Shown here: positions 6,029-13,378 of the stretch, piece after piece
Layout of the letters: each line of letters begins with the position of its first letter
How positions within the stretch are numbered: position 1 is the first letter of the stretch
Assembly (NCBI GenBank): GCA_022837245.1
Contig: JALHHX010000048.1
Coordinates: 1 to 18,621, forward strand
Direction of reading: 5' to 3'
DNA: 18,621 bases
From: Lentisphaerota bacterium
GTDB taxonomy: Bacteria; Verrucomicrobiota; Kiritimatiellia; RFP12; UBA3636
Notes under the pieces: generated by a model
Seen by the model: only the letters and a program-made list of their open reading frames with translations
Told to the model about the DNA's origin: nothing
Databases searched by the model: none
Translations under genes and position numbers: made by a program

Positions 6029-8029
6029 CTAGTTGCCACCTCGGCTGATGACAACGCTCAACATTGCTATGTCGGCGGGATTAACTCCCGGAATCCGGGA
6101 CGCCATGCCGAGATTTTCAGGACGCACTTTCGCAAGTTTTTCCCGGGCCTCATAGCGTATGGTTTCTATAGCCATGTAATCTACCCAGTCCGGAATCTTT
6201 GTCTGCTCTTTCCGCTCCGCTTCCTCAGCTAAACGGTTTTCACGCTCAATGTAATTCCGATAGCGGATTTGGATCTCTATTTCAGAAACGACTTCAGGTG
6301 GCAGTTCCAGAGCTCCCGGTAGCATGGCATACTCCACGCCTACTCGACAAAGTCTTGTGGCAAGCGTGGTACCGGATATTTTTTCAGAATCCAAACGCAT
6401 TATCTCCTGACCGATTACGCGCTGGTACGCCTCTGTCTCATCCATGTACACGTCATCGGCTACTCTAAGGCGGCGCGCATGTCCGATCATTCGATACCGG
6501 GCGTTGCCCTGACGCAACAGCAAACGCCTCTCGGCACGTGAAGTAAACATCCTGTAAGGCTCGTTCGTTCCCTTCGTCACGAGGTCGTCTATCATAACGC
6601 CAATGTAGGCTTCGCTGCGTGACAGCACCAGTGGCGGATCGTCTTTCAACGACAGCGCGGCGTTCACACCAGCCATGAAGCCCTGCGCGGCGGCCTCTTC
6701 GTACCCAGTCGTGCCGTTTACCTGGCCGGCAAGGTATAGACCGTGTAGTATTTTGGATTCAAGAGACGGATATAAATCGCGAGGATCGTAGAAATCGTAT
6801 TCAATTGCATACGCGAAAGAAACAAATTCAGCACGCTCAAGTCCCGGCACAGACCGCGTCATTTCTATCTGCACATCGCGCGGCAGGCTGCACGAGAGCC
6901 CGTTGGGGTACTCCAAGTTCAATGCCGAACATGCCGATTCAGGCTCTATGAAAACGTGGTGGCTGTCTCTTCCGGCAAATTTCACGACCTTATCCTCAAT
7001 CGATGGGCAATAGCGAGCCCCCGTCCCCTTGATATCTCCACCATATAAAGCGGATCGAGAAAGGTTGGAACGCACTATATCATGTGTTTTTTGGGTGGTA
7101 TGGGTCAGAAAACAACCTATTTGGGGCGTTTCGGGCACCCAAACGGGCCTGAAATGTTCCACGTGGAACAACGGGTCTGTATTTACCACCCCTGGGTGGC
7201 CCGCCGTCTCGCTGTGCGTTGATGATCTCTGGAACACGGGATCTGAAGCGAAAGTAGAGCAGGGGAGAGAAGGGGGCAAGTTGGCGGAAGATGAATAGGA
7301 TGGGTTGGATTGTTCCACATGGAACATTTTTCGTCCCGCCCAGGAGAAAAGAGGCGGTGGAATATCACCATTCTGAGGTTTCATCACAGAAAAATCGATA
7401 CTTTCGGGCTTAAAACGGGGTGGAGTACCCGTTTTAAGCCGTGCGCGATTGAATTTAAGTTTAGCCAGCTGGTCCGCGAGCATGTTCGATGCTGGCAGAC
7501 CGCCTCCACCTCCTTGAGTTATCTCGTGCCCAATGTGTATTGTGCCCCTTAGAAAGGTGCCCGCTGTGATGATCACGGTTTTGGCATGTATTTCGCCGGT
7601 TTTGGCCGTCACCACTCCTTTAACGATATCGCCAACAACGAGCAACGCCACCACTTCATCATACAGTATCCTCAGATGTGGAGTTGATGCCAGAGTTTTA
7701 GCCATCCGCGCGGAGTATACGTGTTTATCGCATTGCGCCCGATTCGCATGGACTGCTGCCCCGCGCCTGGTGTTCAATGTGCGGAACTGGATCCCGGAAT
7801 AATCCGTGTTTTTGGCCATCTCCCCGCCAAGTGCATCGAGTTCGAAAACCAGATGCGATTTTCCCAGGCCGCCCACTGACGGGTTGCAGGGCATGGTTGC
7901 CAGTTTGCCGGCGCTGAGGTTCACGAGCAGGGTGTTCGCACCCATTCTTGCCGCCGCCAACGCCGCTTCGCTGCCGGCGTGTCCTCCGCCCACGACAATA
8001 ACATCAAATTCAACCATCTCCGCCTGCAT
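6029..8029 (-). CDS. mnmG: tRNA uridine-5-carboxymethylaminomethyl(34) synthesis enzyme MnmG, with parS-bearing insert
   Basis: With MnmE, MnmG installs the carboxymethylaminomethyl group on U34 of certain tRNAs, using FAD and methylene-tetrahydrofolate. Visible hallmarks are the FAD-binding VIVVGGGHAGSEAA, the catalytic-region MPCNPSVGGLGKSH, ARLKTGTPPRF, RYCPSIEDKVVKF, GQVNGTTGYEEAAAQG, EPYRMFTSRAERRL and the C-terminal ASRIPGVNPADI. Between LFSWAG and PQIGCFLTHT the protein has about 60 extra residues (DNA about 7147-7335) absent from E. coli MnmG. These start and end with FHVEQ and FHVEH, encoded by two parS-like palindromes. The frame stays open upstream to a GTG at 8092. I chose the ATG at 8029 (MQAEMVEFDVIVVGG) because family members start just before the FAD motif and a promoter-like sequence lies inside the longer frame. 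A third choice is the ATG at 8017. Confidence 0.93.
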   Translation of the reverse strand: MQAEMVEFDVIVVGGGHAGSEAALAAARMGANTLLVNLSAGKLATMPCNPSVGGLGKSHLVFELDALGGEMAKNTDYSGIQFRTLNTRRGAAVHANRAQCDKHVYSARMAKTLASTPHLRILYDEVVALLVVGDIVKGVVTAKTGEIHAKTVIITAGTFLRGTIHIGHEITQGGGGGLPASNMLADQLAKLKFNRARLKTGTPPRFKPESIDFSVMKPQNGDIPPPLFSWAGRKMFHVEQSNPSYSSSANLPPSLPCSTFASDPVFQRSSTHSETAGHPGVVNTDPLFHVEHFRPVWVPETPQIGCFLTHTTQKTHDIVRSNLSRSALYGGDIKGTGARYCPSIEDKVVKFAGRDSHHVFIEPESACSALNLEYPNGLSCSLPRDVQIEMTRSVPGLERAEFVSFAYAIEYDFYDPRDLYPSLESKILHGLYLAGQVNGTTGYEEAAAQGFMAGVNAALSLKDDPPLVLSRSEAYIGVMIDDLVTKGTNEPYRMFTSRAERRLLLRQGNARYRMIGHARRLRVADDVYMDETEAYQRVIGQEIMRLDSEKISGTTLATRLCRVGVEYAMLPGALELPPEVVSEIEIQIRYRNYIERENRLAEEAERKEQTKIPDWVDYMAIETIRYEAREKLAKVRPENLGMASRIPGVNPADIAMLSVVISRGGN
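7155..7170. promoter_or_regulatory. parS-like site 1 (perfect 16-bp palindrome)
   Basis: TGTTCCACGTGGAACA is a perfect palindrome and agrees with the widely conserved chromosomal parS consensus bound by ParB/Spo0J (TGTTNCACGTGAAACA and its GGAACA variants). It sits in the mnmG insert and encodes LFHVEH on the - strand. Confidence 0.8.
7311..7326. promoter_or_regulatory. parS-like site 2 (one substitution in the centre)
   Basis: TGTTCCACATGGAACA differs from site 1 only at one central base (CACATG for CACGTG). It sits at the other end of the same mnmG insert, 156 bp from site 1, and encodes MFHVEQ on the - strand. Confidence 0.7.
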
Positions 8030-8067
8030 AATCCCAACAATCCTCGCGCCGTTTCTTAAAGCAACGT

Positions 8068-8096
8068 ATTCTAGTATATTGACATCAATCACGCAA
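8068..8096 (-). promoter_or_regulatory. Candidate promoter for mnmG
   Basis: On the - strand, TTGCGT (8091-8096) and TAGAAT (8068-8073) are spaced by 17 nt. The -10 is 5/6 to consensus and the -35 only 3/6. Transcription would begin near 8061, inside the GTG-initiated frame, which favours an mnmG start at 8029 or 8017. Confidence 0.3.
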
Positions 8097-8116
8097 CGTG
8101 GTTTTTAGTTATATCG

Positions 8117-8136
8117 CTAATTAAACGTTTAATTAG
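8117..8136. repeat. Perfect 20-bp A/T-rich palindrome upstream of mnmG
   Basis: The arms CTAATTAAAC and GTTTAATTAG are exact reverse complements with no spacer. The palindrome lies about 20 nt upstream of the candidate mnmG -35 and 15 nt before a possible mini-ORF on the + strand. It could be a dimeric-regulator operator; no specific regulator is suggested by the sequence. Confidence 0.5.
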
Positions 8137-8151
8137 AGAAAAAGGACACAT

Positions 8152-8193
8152 ATGGAAGTATTACCGAATAGTGCGCATGTGCTTCGTCACTAG
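8152..8193 (+). CDS. Possible 13-codon mini-ORF (leader-like), speculative
   Basis: An AAGGA Shine-Dalgarno sequence lies 5 nt before an ATG that opens a 13-residue frame, MEVLPNSAHVLRH. This is one of the better ribosome-binding sites in the window, directly downstream of the 20-bp palindrome. No gene follows on this strand until 8504, and the tRNA lies between on the opposite strand. It may be a fragment of a lost gene or chance. Confidence 0.2.
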   Translation: MEVLPNSAHVLRH

Positions 8194-8242
8194 CAGTCCT
8201 GTGAGGTTGCCTTGCGCTGCGGCCGCATTTGCATGTCAGAAA

Positions 8243-8319
8243 TGGTCGGAGCGGCGGGATTTGAACCCACGACCCTCTGCTCCCAAAGCAGATGCGCTAC
8301 CAGGCTGCGCCACACTCCG
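8243..8319 (-). tRNA. tRNA-Pro (anticodon UGG), CCA encoded
   Basis: The - strand folds as a full cloverleaf. The acceptor stem CGGAGTG pairs with CGCTCCG, with one T-G pair. The D-arm reads GCGCAGCCTGGTAGCGC. The anticodon stem-loop has CTGCT/AGCAG around a TTTGGGA loop, giving anticodon TGG, which reads CCA and other Pro codons. The T-loop is GTTCAAATC. Discriminator A and a templated CCA follow, for 77 nt in total. The sequence CGGAGTGTGGCGCAGCCTGG is typical of bacterial tRNA-Pro. Confidence 0.95.
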
Positions 8320-8340
8320 TATGCAAAATACGTGCTCACA

Positions 8341-8370
8341 AGTATAACCCAAAAGTCCCCCGCCGTTCAA
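8341..8370 (-). promoter_or_regulatory. Promoter of tRNA-Pro
   Basis: On the - strand, TTGAAC (8365-8370) and TATACT (8341-8346) are separated by 18 nt, 4/6 and 5/6 to the sigma70 consensus. A start near 8334 would leave a leader of about 15 nt before the mature tRNA 5' end. A GC-rich spacer is present. Confidence 0.55.
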
Positions 8371-8503
8371 TCTATATTTTAATTGTGACGAATTTCTTGA
8401 CTTTCCACTCCCAAGAAGAGTATCGTCTCACTCCTAATTCCATCCAAAAAACGAGCCTCTATTCATCGAAAAATGAGTGTGGTTTGAAAATGAACATTCG
8501 GAT

Positions 8504-9295
8504 ATGACCGTCTCTGTAATCACCCCCTCTTTTAATTCCGCACGTTACATCGCAGAAACAATGCGCACAGTGGCGGAGCAGCGCACGCCGTCGTTGCGCG
8601 TGGAGCATATTGTTATGGATGGGGGGAGCACCGACGAGACCGCCGAAGTCGTCGCGCGTTACGCCCACCCTGACACGCGGTTCGTGAGCAATCCGGACGG
8701 CGGACCCGCCGATGCCCTTAACAAGGGCTTTGCGCTAGCCTCCGGCGACTACGTCTGCTGGCTCAATTCAGACGATTTTTACTATCCAGGCGCCCTGGAG
8801 CGCGCCGTGGCGACCCTTGAAGCGAAGCCCAACAAAGCCTTCTGCTTCGGCCATTGCCCGATTGTCGATGAGAACGGGCGCGAAATACGGCGCGGCGTCA
8901 CCTTTTTCAAAGAGTTCTGGTATCCCATATCCTGCCGTCCCATAATCCGCACGCTCAATTACATTTCCCAGCCCGCCATGCTAATCCGCCGTTCAGCTCT
9001 TGATAAGGCTGGTTTTTTGCGCACGGACCTCCATGCCGCATGGGATTACGACCTCACGCTCCGGCTCTGGCGGCACGGAGGGGCCGTGCGGGTGCGCCGT
9101 CCCGCCATGGCATGCTTTCGCTGGACCCCGCATTCTATCAGCGGACGCGGTTATGCGCGCCAGTTCGACGAGGAGTTGTCGATAGCCATAGAGGACGCCG
9201 GAAGATTCGCCCCATCGGCAATCATACATCGCTTCGTAAGCCGTGGCATAGTCTTTTGCTACGACCGCATGGCGCCGGCGGGGAGGGGGAAATGA
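8504..9295 (+). CDS. Glycosyltransferase family 2
   Basis: This is an inverting GT-A fold enzyme that adds a sugar from a nucleotide donor to a growing surface glycan, probably at the cytoplasmic membrane face. The order of motifs is typical: VSVITPSFNSARYI at the start, HIVMDGGSTDET, GPADALNKGFALASGDYVCWLNSDD with the donor/metal-binding SDD, and AAWDYDLTLRLWRHG as the acceptor-side ED-like motif. It has 263 residues from the ATG at 8504. A GTG at 8477 is in frame, but the family begins directly with the V-S-V-I-T-P strand. The stop overlaps the start of the next gene (ATGA), so the pair is translationally coupled. Donor and acceptor sugars cannot be told from sequence. G/C-rich coding like the next gene. 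Confidence 0.9.
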   Translation: MTVSVITPSFNSARYIAETMRTVAEQRTPSLRVEHIVMDGGSTDETAEVVARYAHPDTRFVSNPDGGPADALNKGFALASGDYVCWLNSDDFYYPGALERAVATLEAKPNKAFCFGHCPIVDENGREIRRGVTFFKEFWYPISCRPIIRTLNYISQPAMLIRRSALDKAGFLRTDLHAAWDYDLTLRLWRHGGAVRVRRPAMACFRWTPHSISGRGYARQFDEELSIAIEDAGRFAPSAIIHRFVSRGIVFCYDRMAPAGRGK

Positions 9296-10536
9296 AAATC
9301 GGCGTAAACGTGCTCTTCCTGATCCCAGGCGAGGTAGGCGGTAGCGAAACTTACCTGCGATGCACACTCCGCGCGGCCGCTGCGCTAAATCCGGAGCATG
9401 ATTTCGTGGTTTTCGCAAACGCAGAAAACCTCGATGTGCTCGCCCACGACCTTGAGCGGTGCCCAAACGTGTCTATAATCGACATGCGCGTCTCCGCCAA
9501 GTTCCGCCCTCGACGGATCATCGCCGAGCAAACCACTCTACCTCGGGTGGCCGCCGCTACAGGAATCGAAGTCCTGTGGAACCCCGGCAACACTTCCCCG
9601 AGGCGGGCGCCATGCCCGCAAGTAACCTCGGTGTACGACATGCAGTACGTGCACTTCCCCGAGGATTTCTCGCCGCTGTCGCGCTTTTTCATACGCCACA
9701 CCACACGCCGCTCACTTGCCCGCGCGGATCTTGTGCTGACAATTTCCGAGTTCTCGCGGCGCGAAATAATCGAGCACGCGTCAGTGCCAGCGGAAAAAAT
9801 CCGCGTAACCCCGCTTGCCGCCGACCCGGCTTTCGGCACTCCTCTGCCGGGTGAGTTTGTAGCAGAGCGCGTCATGAAGCTCACGCGCTCCGCCGATCCA
9901 TACATCCTTGTCGTCGCGAACACTTATCCCCATAAGAGTGTGGAGACTGCGATCATCGCATTCGGCCTTGTCGCCGCAACCATTCCTCATAGGCTCGTGA
10001 TCGTCGGCAAGCCACGCCGCGGCGAGTCCGCCGTGCAGGCGGCGCTAGAGGAGCTGCCTGCATGGCTTAGGGATGGGAAAAGCGCAGACAGGCCGGAGGA
10101 AACAGATGCGAATCCGCAGCATTTATCTGATGATGAGAGCCGTAAAGGGGAGGGGAGTCCCGCGGCAAAGTCTGGTATTAGCCGTGTTACAAGGCTATAC
10201 GAGGTGACGCAGCGCGATCTCATCGCGCTTTACCAGGGGGCTTCGCTCTTCCTGTTTCCATCGCGCTACGAAGGCTTCGGGCTGCCGGTGCTGGAGGCGC
10301 TTACGGCCGGGATTCCCGTGGTCACCACACGCGAGGCATCAATTCCTGAAGTAGGTGGCGACGCCGTATACTACGTGCCTGCCGGGGATGCCTCGGCCTT
10401 TGCCGACGCCGTTCTCCAGACGCTCTCTGATTCCGGCACGAGACCCGGCACCGCCAACCTCCACTCTTTCTCATGGGAAGCCACCGCCCGCGGCACCGTT
10501 GAAGCGCTGGTTGCTGCGGGGAGTGCTTCCAAATAG
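9292..10536 (+). CDS. Glycosyltransferase family 4 (GT-B fold) with charged insert
   Basis: A retaining GT-B enzyme of 414 residues. The N-terminal domain starts MKIGVNVLFLIPGEVGGSETYLR, containing the glycine-rich acceptor loop. PYILVVANTYPHKSVETAI opens the C-terminal domain. SRYEGFGLPVLEAL gives the E327/E335 E-x7-E signature that contacts the donor sugar nucleotide. Residues about 256-297 (DNA 10057-10182) form a hydrophilic, low-complexity stretch rich in D, E, S, K and P, where related enzymes have only a short loop before the RVTRLYEVTQRDLIALY segment. The start is fixed by the 4-nt ATGA overlap with the GT2 gene and a GGGAGGGGG stretch just upstream; the longer open frame from 9040 overlaps the GT2 gene and is not coding there. 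It acts in the same glycan pathway. Confidence 0.9.
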   Translation: MKIGVNVLFLIPGEVGGSETYLRCTLRAAAALNPEHDFVVFANAENLDVLAHDLERCPNVSIIDMRVSAKFRPRRIIAEQTTLPRVAAATGIEVLWNPGNTSPRRAPCPQVTSVYDMQYVHFPEDFSPLSRFFIRHTTRRSLARADLVLTISEFSRREIIEHASVPAEKIRVTPLAADPAFGTPLPGEFVAERVMKLTRSADPYILVVANTYPHKSVETAIIAFGLVAATIPHRLVIVGKPRRGESAVQAALEELPAWLRDGKSADRPEETDANPQHLSDDESRKGEGSPAAKSGISRVTRLYEVTQRDLIALYQGASLFLFPSRYEGFGLPVLEALTAGIPVVTTREASIPEVGGDAVYYVPAGDASAFADAVLQTLSDSGTRPGTANLHSFSWEATARGTVEALVAAGSASK

Positions 10537-10565
10537 AGCTGATCTGCGGATAAAAAACATGCCGG

Positions 10566-11756
10566 CTATGAGCATAGCAGAGATTTAGAGTCGTCCTTTG
10601 CTATCTCGTCCCAGTCGTATTTCTCCGCGCAGGCGAGGCCGCGTTCGCGGAAGGATTCGAATTCCGACTGGACGTCCAGCAGGCTTACAATAGCTTCTGC
10701 GAACTTGTCGTGGTCGAAGCATGGGACAGCGCGGAATGCATTGCCGTAAATGCGTTTATAGACCGGCAGATCGTAAGCCGCTACTGGCAATCCCGCCGCC
10801 ATGGCCTCGCAGACCGCCATGCCCCATCCCTCCTCGTGGCTCGGCGCGAAAAGAATGCGGGCCTCTTTAAGCTTGGCGTAATATTGTTCGGCGGGCAGGA
10901 AACCCCCATCCGGTTTGAACGGCACGATGAAGTCGCCGAGCCCGCGGCTTTTTATTTCCGCCAGCATCCCCGCCTCGCCGCTCATCCCGCCCATGAGGCG
11001 CAGAGTTGTTCCGGGGCGCATGGTCAGGACCTTTTCCCAGATGGGTATAATGTCATAAAGACCCTTGTTTGGCCGCACGCCCACCATAGCTGCATCGAAA
11101 GTCTTGACGGGGGAGGGCGCGTCGGCAATCTGCCGCAGGTTTATGCCGCAGCGCATGATGCGGATCCTTCCTGGATCCATGCCGAAAGCGAGCAGGCGTG
11201 CCTTAACGAGGTCGCCGGCATCGGTGTCGTAAACCCACGCCGAATCGGCGTGACGGGCTATCCGCCGTAGACTCCACTCCTGCATCTTCCACGTGAGCGT
11301 GTTTACTGCGCGGTTGCCGGGGCGTTGCGCTGGCGGTAGCTCGCGGTGGTGGATCCATGCGACCCACCGGCAGCCAGGCATACGGCGTTTAAAGGCAAGT
11401 GCGGGGACGATGTCGCAGAAATAATCACTTACCGTTATAACCACATCAGGAGATTCAAGTGATTTAACAGCCCTGCGTCCACTTATAGCCGAGATTATGT
11501 ACGACCAGAATCTAAACGCGCGGAACGGCTCATGGCGCAGCACCAGAGATGCCCTGACGATCGTGGCCGGGATTTCGCACCCCATGCCAGACAGCATCTT
11601 CTTACCGCCCGGGGTTGTCATCAACCGCTGCTTAGTGGCAGGGTGCAGACTCTGCCACCGCCGTGAAATCTCATGAAAGCGCACGGGGCCGCCGGTGATG
11701 CTGCCCCCCTCCAAGCCGCAGCCGTTGAGAATCCATTGGATGGTAAACATCTTCAT
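10566..11756 (-). CDS. Glycosyltransferase family 4
   Basis: A 396-residue GT-B enzyme. The N-terminal half has IQWILNGCGLEGGSITGGPVR (glycine-rich loop), SPDVVITVSDYFCDIVPAL and WVAWIHHRELPP. The C-terminal half has DAAMVGVRPNKGLYDIIPIW, RLMGGMSGE and SHEEGWGMAVCEAMAAGLPVAAYDLP with the E-x7-E pair. The start at 11756 (MKMFTIQW) avoids a 22-nt overlap with the upstream FkbM gene and places the first strand at the N-terminus; 11789 is the longest possible start. The gap to the FkbM stop is 11 nt, so the two are one transcript. It converges on the preceding + strand GT4 with 29 nt between stops. Linkage specificity is unknown. Confidence 0.88.
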   Translation of the reverse strand: MKMFTIQWILNGCGLEGGSITGGPVRFHEISRRWQSLHPATKQRLMTTPGGKKMLSGMGCEIPATIVRASLVLRHEPFRAFRFWSYIISAISGRRAVKSLESPDVVITVSDYFCDIVPALAFKRRMPGCRWVAWIHHRELPPAQRPGNRAVNTLTWKMQEWSLRRIARHADSAWVYDTDAGDLVKARLLAFGMDPGRIRIMRCGINLRQIADAPSPVKTFDAAMVGVRPNKGLYDIIPIWEKVLTMRPGTTLRLMGGMSGEAGMLAEIKSRGLGDFIVPFKPDGGFLPAEQYYAKLKEARILFAPSHEEGWGMAVCEAMAAGLPVAAYDLPVYKRIYGNAFRAVPCFDHDKFAEAIVSLLDVQSEFESFRERGLACAEKYDWDEIAKDDSKSLLCS

Positions 11757-11767
11757 TTTGGTATGGC

Positions 11768-12604
11768 TTACAGAACGGTATCCTGCCAATTCAGCGAATG
11801 GTGCCGCACGTAAAACGAATAGTCCACAAGCGAAGAGTGAAGATATTCTGGAATGGCAAGCAGCTCCTCGTTACTTTGGTAAATTGAAATAGCCAGCTTG
11901 GGACGGTTTCTCACGATCACCTTTACAGCGCCCTTGAGCGCGTTCATCTCCGCGCCCTCAACGTCCATTTTTATGAATGAGGCTTCTTGGCAGCTCTCGA
12001 CATCGTCGATTGCCACGACATCGACAGAAACCACACCACCCTCCGCGTTTGAAAAAGCCGATCCGGCTCCCTTGCCCCCGCCGAACTTCAACGTCGTGTT
12101 GGTGTTCCAGACACCGGCGTGGACTGTCTCCACCCGTTCGTCATCGGAAAAAGCCCTATCCAGTGCGGCGAAATTCGCCGCATCCGGTTCGAAACAGACG
12201 ATTTTTTCGAAATTGCCGCCGCATTTTTCGATGAACTTCTTCGCCGTGTCGCCGTTGAACGCGCCGCAGTCAATGAACATCTCGTTGTCTGAGAGGTTGA
12301 CAATACCGTCGGGGAAATACTGTTGCTTTGAATATTCCGGTGCATTCTTACTCAAAAAGCTTTGTCGGAAGCTTACAGCGGCTTTAAACGTATTACGGGA
12401 AATGTCATCTCCGAGAAAACTGCATACGGCATTAACTCTATTTGAGTTTTCGTTGAAGAAGCGCTTGTTTCTTCTTATATCCCCCGCATGTATTATGTGT
12501 AAAGCTAGTCCATCAAGACGCAGCTTCCGCAATGCGTTAAAAATGCGAGTGCCGGAGCCTGATTCGCGGATTTGCCTGATATGCTTGGTGATGAAAGGCT
12601 TCAT
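11768..12604 (-). CDS. FkbM-family SAM-dependent methyltransferase
   Basis: Methylates a sugar hydroxyl, or a related acceptor, in many polysaccharide loci. The 278 residues show a helical N-terminal region (1-100), then the class I methyltransferase core. MFIDCGAFNGDTAKKFIEK is motif I, KIVCFEPDAANFAAL is the acidic strand that holds the SAM ribose, SFIKMDVEGAEMNALKGA is the diagnostic FkbM signature, and LAISIYQSNEELLAIPEYL follows. No Shine-Dalgarno sequence precedes the ATG. It is followed after 11 nt by the GT4 gene, so both probably act on the same glycan. Upstream, a 774-nt stretch separates it from the next intact gene and holds a decayed gene. Family assignment is firm, acceptor unknown. 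Confidence 0.88.
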   Translation of the reverse strand: MKPFITKHIRQIRESGSGTRIFNALRKLRLDGLALHIIHAGDIRRNKRFFNENSNRVNAVCSFLGDDISRNTFKAAVSFRQSFLSKNAPEYSKQQYFPDGIVNLSDNEMFIDCGAFNGDTAKKFIEKCGGNFEKIVCFEPDAANFAALDRAFSDDERVETVHAGVWNTNTTLKFGGGKGAGSAFSNAEGGVVSVDVVAIDDVESCQEASFIKMDVEGAEMNALKGAVKVIVRNRPKLAISIYQSNEELLAIPEYLHSSLVDYSFYVRHHSLNWQDTVL

Positions 12605-12669
12605 GATACGGCGTTGACTCTACCAAAGCCGGCACCCGTTTGCAAGAAGGGTTGTTTAGAGAAAGCGGA

Positions 12670-13140
12670 CTAATCCAAGCCAAATTCTTTTTGGGCATGG
12701 CTCCAGATTTTAAGAGTCCTTTTGGTGATGCTTTCTTTTGCTGTCGGAACGATATTTTGTCGATGTCTGCCACATTTAGCTGCATGGTACCAATGATTGA
12801 CGTAACCTCAAGAATGTTTTTCTTCATTTGTCCGGAAGGTCTTTTCGCCGTTCGCAAAAGATACGATGGCGGCCTCTTCGTCGTGATTGAATTCCAATGA
12901 GGATAGTGCCACAACTGGGATATTGATTTCCTGGCCGAATGACAAAGCGAGCGGCATGTGTTTATCCTTGAGCTCGCCATTAATTCAGCTAGCATCGGAA
13001 AGCACGAATTCTACATACACAATCCTGGAATTATCAATTGCGGAAGATTCTGATTCTGCATTGGTAATTTCATCTGTTCCAGCGGGCAGTTGTGGCGCAA
13101 TCATCAAGATTGCCCAAATGGCTATATTGGATATCCTCAT
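12670..13140 (-). pseudogene. Decayed secreted protein with strand-repeat (DGS...IPV-type) domain
   Basis: Reading from the ATG at 13140 gives a signal-peptide-like start (MRISNIAIWAILMIAPQLPAG) and then VYVEFVLSDAS, where an in-frame TGA falls at 12985-12987. The frame continues sensibly afterwards: INGELKDKHMPLALSFG, EINIPVVALSSLEF, AAIVSFANGEKTF. Near an A5 run (12817-12821) a one-base shift restores ILEVTSIIGTMQLNVADIDKISF, which matches the first repeat in pattern. A second shift near 12735-12745 would lead to TAKESITKRTLKIW and a TAG at 12670. The two repeats resemble the 'DGS - G - L - IPV - I - SIEF' strand repeats I associate with secreted PVC-group proteins. The remaining 238 nt upstream to 13378 hold only a small GCCGCA/TGCGGC hairpin. 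The 3' limit is uncertain. Confidence 0.5.
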
Positions 13141-13378
13141 TTTCAAACGTTGTCCTTTCTTTAGCGCCGCAATAATGCGGCAAAGCTTTTCACGCTCATT
13201 AAACCATGCCATGAGATAACTTTTGTCATAACGAAGTAGAATACTTGCAGAAAAGTGACAACACATTTTATTTTTGCAAAAAGTTCGGGATGGGTCAACA
13301 CTACAACGGGGTAATAACATTTTGTAGAAGATCCAGTCCCGGGTGAACATTAAAACGCTGGTTTAGGATGACGAGGTT

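Noticed and set aside
9040..9291. N-terminal 84-codon extension of the GT4 frame
   Set aside because: It overlaps the GT2 gene in another frame and is Arg/Pro/Ala-rich shadow sequence; the ATG at 9292 has an RBS-like stretch and the ATGA overlap.
11285..11300. TTCCACGTG core resembling a parS half
   Set aside because: Only the centre matches; the right half does not complete the palindrome, and it lies in a GT4 coding region far from the other sites.
12985..12987. Possible selenocysteine at the in-frame TGA
   Set aside because: The position falls in a strand-repeat protein with no redox motif, there is another frame defect downstream, and no SECIS-like hairpin was recognised.
12537..12995. 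152-residue - strand open frame
   Set aside because: It overlaps the FkbM gene and mixes two frames of the decayed repeat protein; only its middle part looks protein-like.
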